64,000 nucleotides of DNA, from positions 1 to 64,000 of the forward strand of contig NZ_JAQIVH010000024.1 of assembly GCF_028746185.1 (NCBI RefSeq), in the 5' to 3' direction. Origin of the DNA: Paenibacillus_E qinlingensis. Its GTDB lineage: Bacteria; Bacillota; Bacilli; Paenibacillales; NBRC-103111. Made by a program: the position numbers and the translations under genes. Numbering within the stretch: position 1 is the first letter of the stretch; the number at the start of each line of letters is the position of its first letter. The notes below the pieces were generated by a model. It searched no databases and was not told where the DNA came from. It saw nothing but the letters and a program-made list of their open reading frames with translations. Below are positions 62,158 to 64,000 of this stretch, one piece after another.

Positions 62158-62559
62158 TTAATTGTTGTGTTCAGTTTCAAGATATTCATAAATACTATTG
62201 TATTTCTTTTGTATTTTTGAATTATGAGTGAGTTCATAAATCTCGCCTAAACTATTTTGGAGCAATATTATTCCTTCAATTGCTATGTTTTCAATAACAT
62301 ATAAATCGTTTGGAATCTTATTTAATTCACGTTCACTCTTTGTTACTTCAACTACATTCAATCGTGGCGATGACGTAATACCTGTGAGTTCAATACCTTT
62401 AGCTGATATAACTCCATATTTTTTTAAATATTGCTTAAAATCTACGGAAAAAAGTAAGCCTAATTGCCTTTGTGCTAGTTCTATTTGTTCATCTGTTGCT
62501 GCCTCTAAATGCCTTAAATTCCGAAGTTTTTCAATGGCACTAATAATATTCTCCATCAT
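62158..62559 (-). CDS. SUKH (SMI1/KNR4) immunity protein
   Basis: This is a 133-residue SUKH-superfamily protein, the most common immunity fold in polymorphic-toxin loci. Typical pattern: ATDEQIELAQRQLGLLFSVDFKQYLKKYGVIS (helix, then the YG turn), then the beta strands and a terminal amphipathic helix. It overlaps the end of the toxin gene by 4 nt (ATGA), with GGGAG upstream; ATG 62556 is an equal alternative start. It probably binds and inhibits the LHH nuclease encoded just before it. Confidence 0.88.
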   Translation of the reverse strand: MMENIISAIEKLRNLRHLEAATDEQIELAQRQLGLLFSVDFKQYLKKYGVISAKGIELTGITSSPRLNVVEVTKSERELNKIPNDLYVIENIAIEGIILLQNSLGEIYELTHNSKIQKKYNSIYEYLETEHNN

Positions 62560-63212
62560 TTTACTCCCTTCTGCTCATTGGCTCTACTTTCCCAATGAAT
62601 TTCGCGCACTTTTTTAAATTCATTCCTATCGATTTCTGATTCTTTTTGCTTATCATGAAGAATAGTATCATTTCCTACTCCGCGATGCTCTTTAGTGGTC
62701 AATTCAGCAAGGGGTGAATCAGATTTTTGTCCTATATGGTGTAGTTCTACCGTCTCACCATTTTTGCTAATTGGAGATTGACCATTTTCCATTCTTTCTT
62801 TATTAGTTCTGCCGAATTCGTCTTTTTGATCCATATCAATATCAGTTCTAATAAGACATTTTTTACCGTCAATTTCAGCTTCTTGCAAACCAGCTTTCTT
62901 GTAAATTTCATATTCTTCTATGGATCCCATAGCATCAATAATTTTATCTGACCAATCCGTTTCTTTTTTTATTTTTGTCTTTTCTTCATCGCTTAACCCT
63001 TTTTTTACTTCAGTTGTATTTTCCGATGCAATTTTATCATTTAAAAGTTCAAGTTGTTGCAATGGCATATTTTTAACTTTTTCTATCTGCTCGATAACTG
63101 ACATAGCTTTTTTCAACTCTGAAGCTTCAAGCTTTTTTGTAAATTCTTTGCTGATATCTGTTTTTGCAACCTCAGATACTAATTTAGTTAGCAATTCAAG
63201 CGCCAATTGCAC
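62556..63212 (-). CDS. LHH (HNH/Endo VII superfamily) nuclease toxin
   Basis: This is a 218-residue protein. Its C-terminal half is an LHH nuclease domain: DQKDEFGRTNKERMENGQ, E-L-H-H-I at 156-160, KSDSPLAELTTKEHRG, a further His at 186, and the final EIHWESRA. This family (HNH/Endonuclease VII superfamily with conserved LHH) occurs as the toxic tip of polymorphic toxins. The N-terminal 90 residues are helical and charged, with no signal peptide, RHS or other export module. The start is GTG 63212 or TTG 63206 (AGAGG is better placed for the latter). It overlaps the HerA-like gene in front and the SUKH gene behind. Confidence 0.88.
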   Translation of the reverse strand: MQLALELLTKLVSEVAKTDISKEFTKKLEASELKKAMSVIEQIEKVKNMPLQQLELLNDKIASENTTEVKKGLSDEEKTKIKKETDWSDKIIDAMGSIEEYEIYKKAGLQEAEIDGKKCLIRTDIDMDQKDEFGRTNKERMENGQSPISKNGETVELHHIGQKSDSPLAELTTKEHRGVGNDTILHDKQKESEIDRNEFKKVREIHWESRANEQKGVK

Positions 63213-64000
63213 AACCTCTTTTCATAACACAATTAATGATCTCATTAATCGTGTCCTCATCGTTCACTACAAACCACTGTGAAATAATGTCATTAAGATT
63301 TACATCTGATTGGTTTTGTGAATAGTAATAATTAAACACTAATTCGACAATAATGTTTATGCCTCTTTTTTTCGTGTCCTCACTATAAAATGTCGATAGA
63401 ACATCTTTTAAGTTTATAATAGCACTTTCATGAGGTGATTTAATTGTTTCTATTAATGCATCGGATATTTTTGAATCAATAACTTCATTGTTTGAGAAAA
63501 CACCCCAAGTAACTATTTTCAAAATTGATTTAGATAATAATAATGAAATAGTATCTTTTCCGTTTGTTCCTGAAATGAAACTAACGTTATTTTCTTTAGA
63601 TTTTTTAAACAATAATTCTTTTGTCAAACTAATTGCTTGATAGCATACTTCATAGTTGGAAATCATTAAATTTGCTAAAAGAGGAATACTTTTTAGTTCA
63701 AATATTTTACCTAGAGCATCTGAAACGGCACTCTCATTAATACTTTCAAATCTTTCTGCAACATCCCTCATATACAGGTCTGCATCTTTAATCAGGCAGT
63801 TCTCAACTCTTGAGACTTTTACTGATACAGGCAAAGACATTCCTTCTTTATGACATAATGCATATCCAGTTTTTTGAACACCTAAATATATTCCTTTTTC
63901 AGTTGGTATGCATATTGAGTTGCTGATAACTGCTTGATCGTCAGCTGATACAATCCTGTGGACTATCTTATTAGAAGTATTTTTTATTACATCAGGAGCA
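63196..64000 (-). CDS. HerA-like ATPase, C-terminal part (cut by window edge)
   Basis: The frame is open through the right edge of the window, so the ATG at 63840 is not the true start. At least 267 residues are visible. The first visible part (APDVIKNTSNKIVHRIVSADDQ, then KGIYLGVQKTGYALCHKEG) is the end of a HerA/FtsK-type P-loop ATPase: the V-IKNT-KIVHR block and the following D-D pair are characteristic. The remaining 200 residues are a helical extension I cannot assign. It overlaps the LHH toxin gene by 17 nt, so it is in one operon with toxin and immunity. HerA ATPases are known as DNA pumps in several antiphage systems. Confidence 0.7.
   Translation of the reverse strand, partial: APDVIKNTSNKIVHRIVSADDQAVISNSICIPTEKGIYLGVQKTGYALCHKEGMSLPVSVKVSRVENCLIKDADLYMRDVAERFESINESAVSDALGKIFELKSIPLLANLMISNYEVCYQAISLTKELLFKKSKENNVSFISGTNGKDTISLLLSKSILKIVTWGVFSNNEVIDSKISDALIETIKSPHESAIINLKDVLSTFYSEDTKKRGINIIVELVFNYYYSQNQSDVNLNDIISQWFVVNDEDTINEIINCVMKRGCAIGA

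Noticed and set aside
63196..63840. A complete 214-residue protein starting at 63840
   Set aside because: The frame continues without a stop to the window edge and the upstream residues read as the end of a HerA-like ATPase, so the gene is only cut by the window.

Overview
The window is a 64 kb piece of the chromosome of a low-GC, Gram-positive spore former, most likely Paenibacillus or a close relative. The evidence is the 5' end of a Firmicutes-type 16S rRNA gene at the left edge, S-layer homology (SLH) proteins, a PAS-domain kinase of the sporulation type, Bacillus-like UxuA/UxuB and HisJ/HisK enzymes, strong AGGAGG-type ribosome binding sites, frequent TTG/GTG starts and many hairpin-plus-T terminators. 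This is read from sequence alone; no database search was possible.

Layout. 1-500: start of an rrn operon (minus strand) with two nearly identical promoters. 0.5-19 kb: ordinary chromosomal genes. These are a small hypothetical protein, a secreted SLH protein, an FAD-dependent oxidoreductase, a DeoR-HAD-MFS operon, a YpmS-like membrane protein, a DEAD-box helicase, an ECF sigma factor, an SDR, CheX, a sensor kinase with a NagD-like phosphatase, a PadR/DHA2 efflux pair, a LysR regulator and histidinol phosphatase. 19-31 kb: a GGDEF/EAL protein, an orphan ParB-like protein, the uxuR-uxuA-uxuB hexuronate operon with a very clear 32-bp operator, a nuclease-like/winged-helix protein, a 0.5 kb block of tandem palindromic repeats and a 1090-residue hybrid kinase.

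31-42.5 kb: sugar and uronate genes. An AraC regulator sits divergent from a beta-glucuronidase whose product would feed the uxuAB pathway, and a GH105 unsaturated uronyl hydrolase is translationally coupled to an unrecognised 563-residue protein. Also here are a CYTH protein, a truncated haemoglobin, CorA, a Hyi-like isomerase and a duplicated 122-bp element that looks like two tandem small-RNA units. 42.6-50.6 kb: one giant SLH-fibronectin III-RHS/YD surface protein (2596 residues), followed by a 33-codon ORF whose ribosome binding site is locked in a hairpin. 50.6-54.7 kb: a three-gene membrane/SDR operon and a LuxR-type ATPase regulator.

55-64 kb is different: clearly more AT-rich and with the character of a defence/conflict island. 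It starts with what looks like the 3' end (domains V and VI) of a decayed group II intron. It then holds a two-gene unit of an SNF2-type helicase and a large sacsin/Hsp90-type GHKL ATPase with a C-terminal cysteine cluster, then a decayed Rpn-type transposase/nuclease. Last come overlapping genes for a HerA-like ATPase (cut by the window edge), an LHH (HNH/Endo VII) nuclease toxin and its SUKH immunity protein. The helicase-GHKL pair is the best candidate for a poorly described or undescribed antiphage system, and the HerA-LHH-SUKH arrangement is the second.
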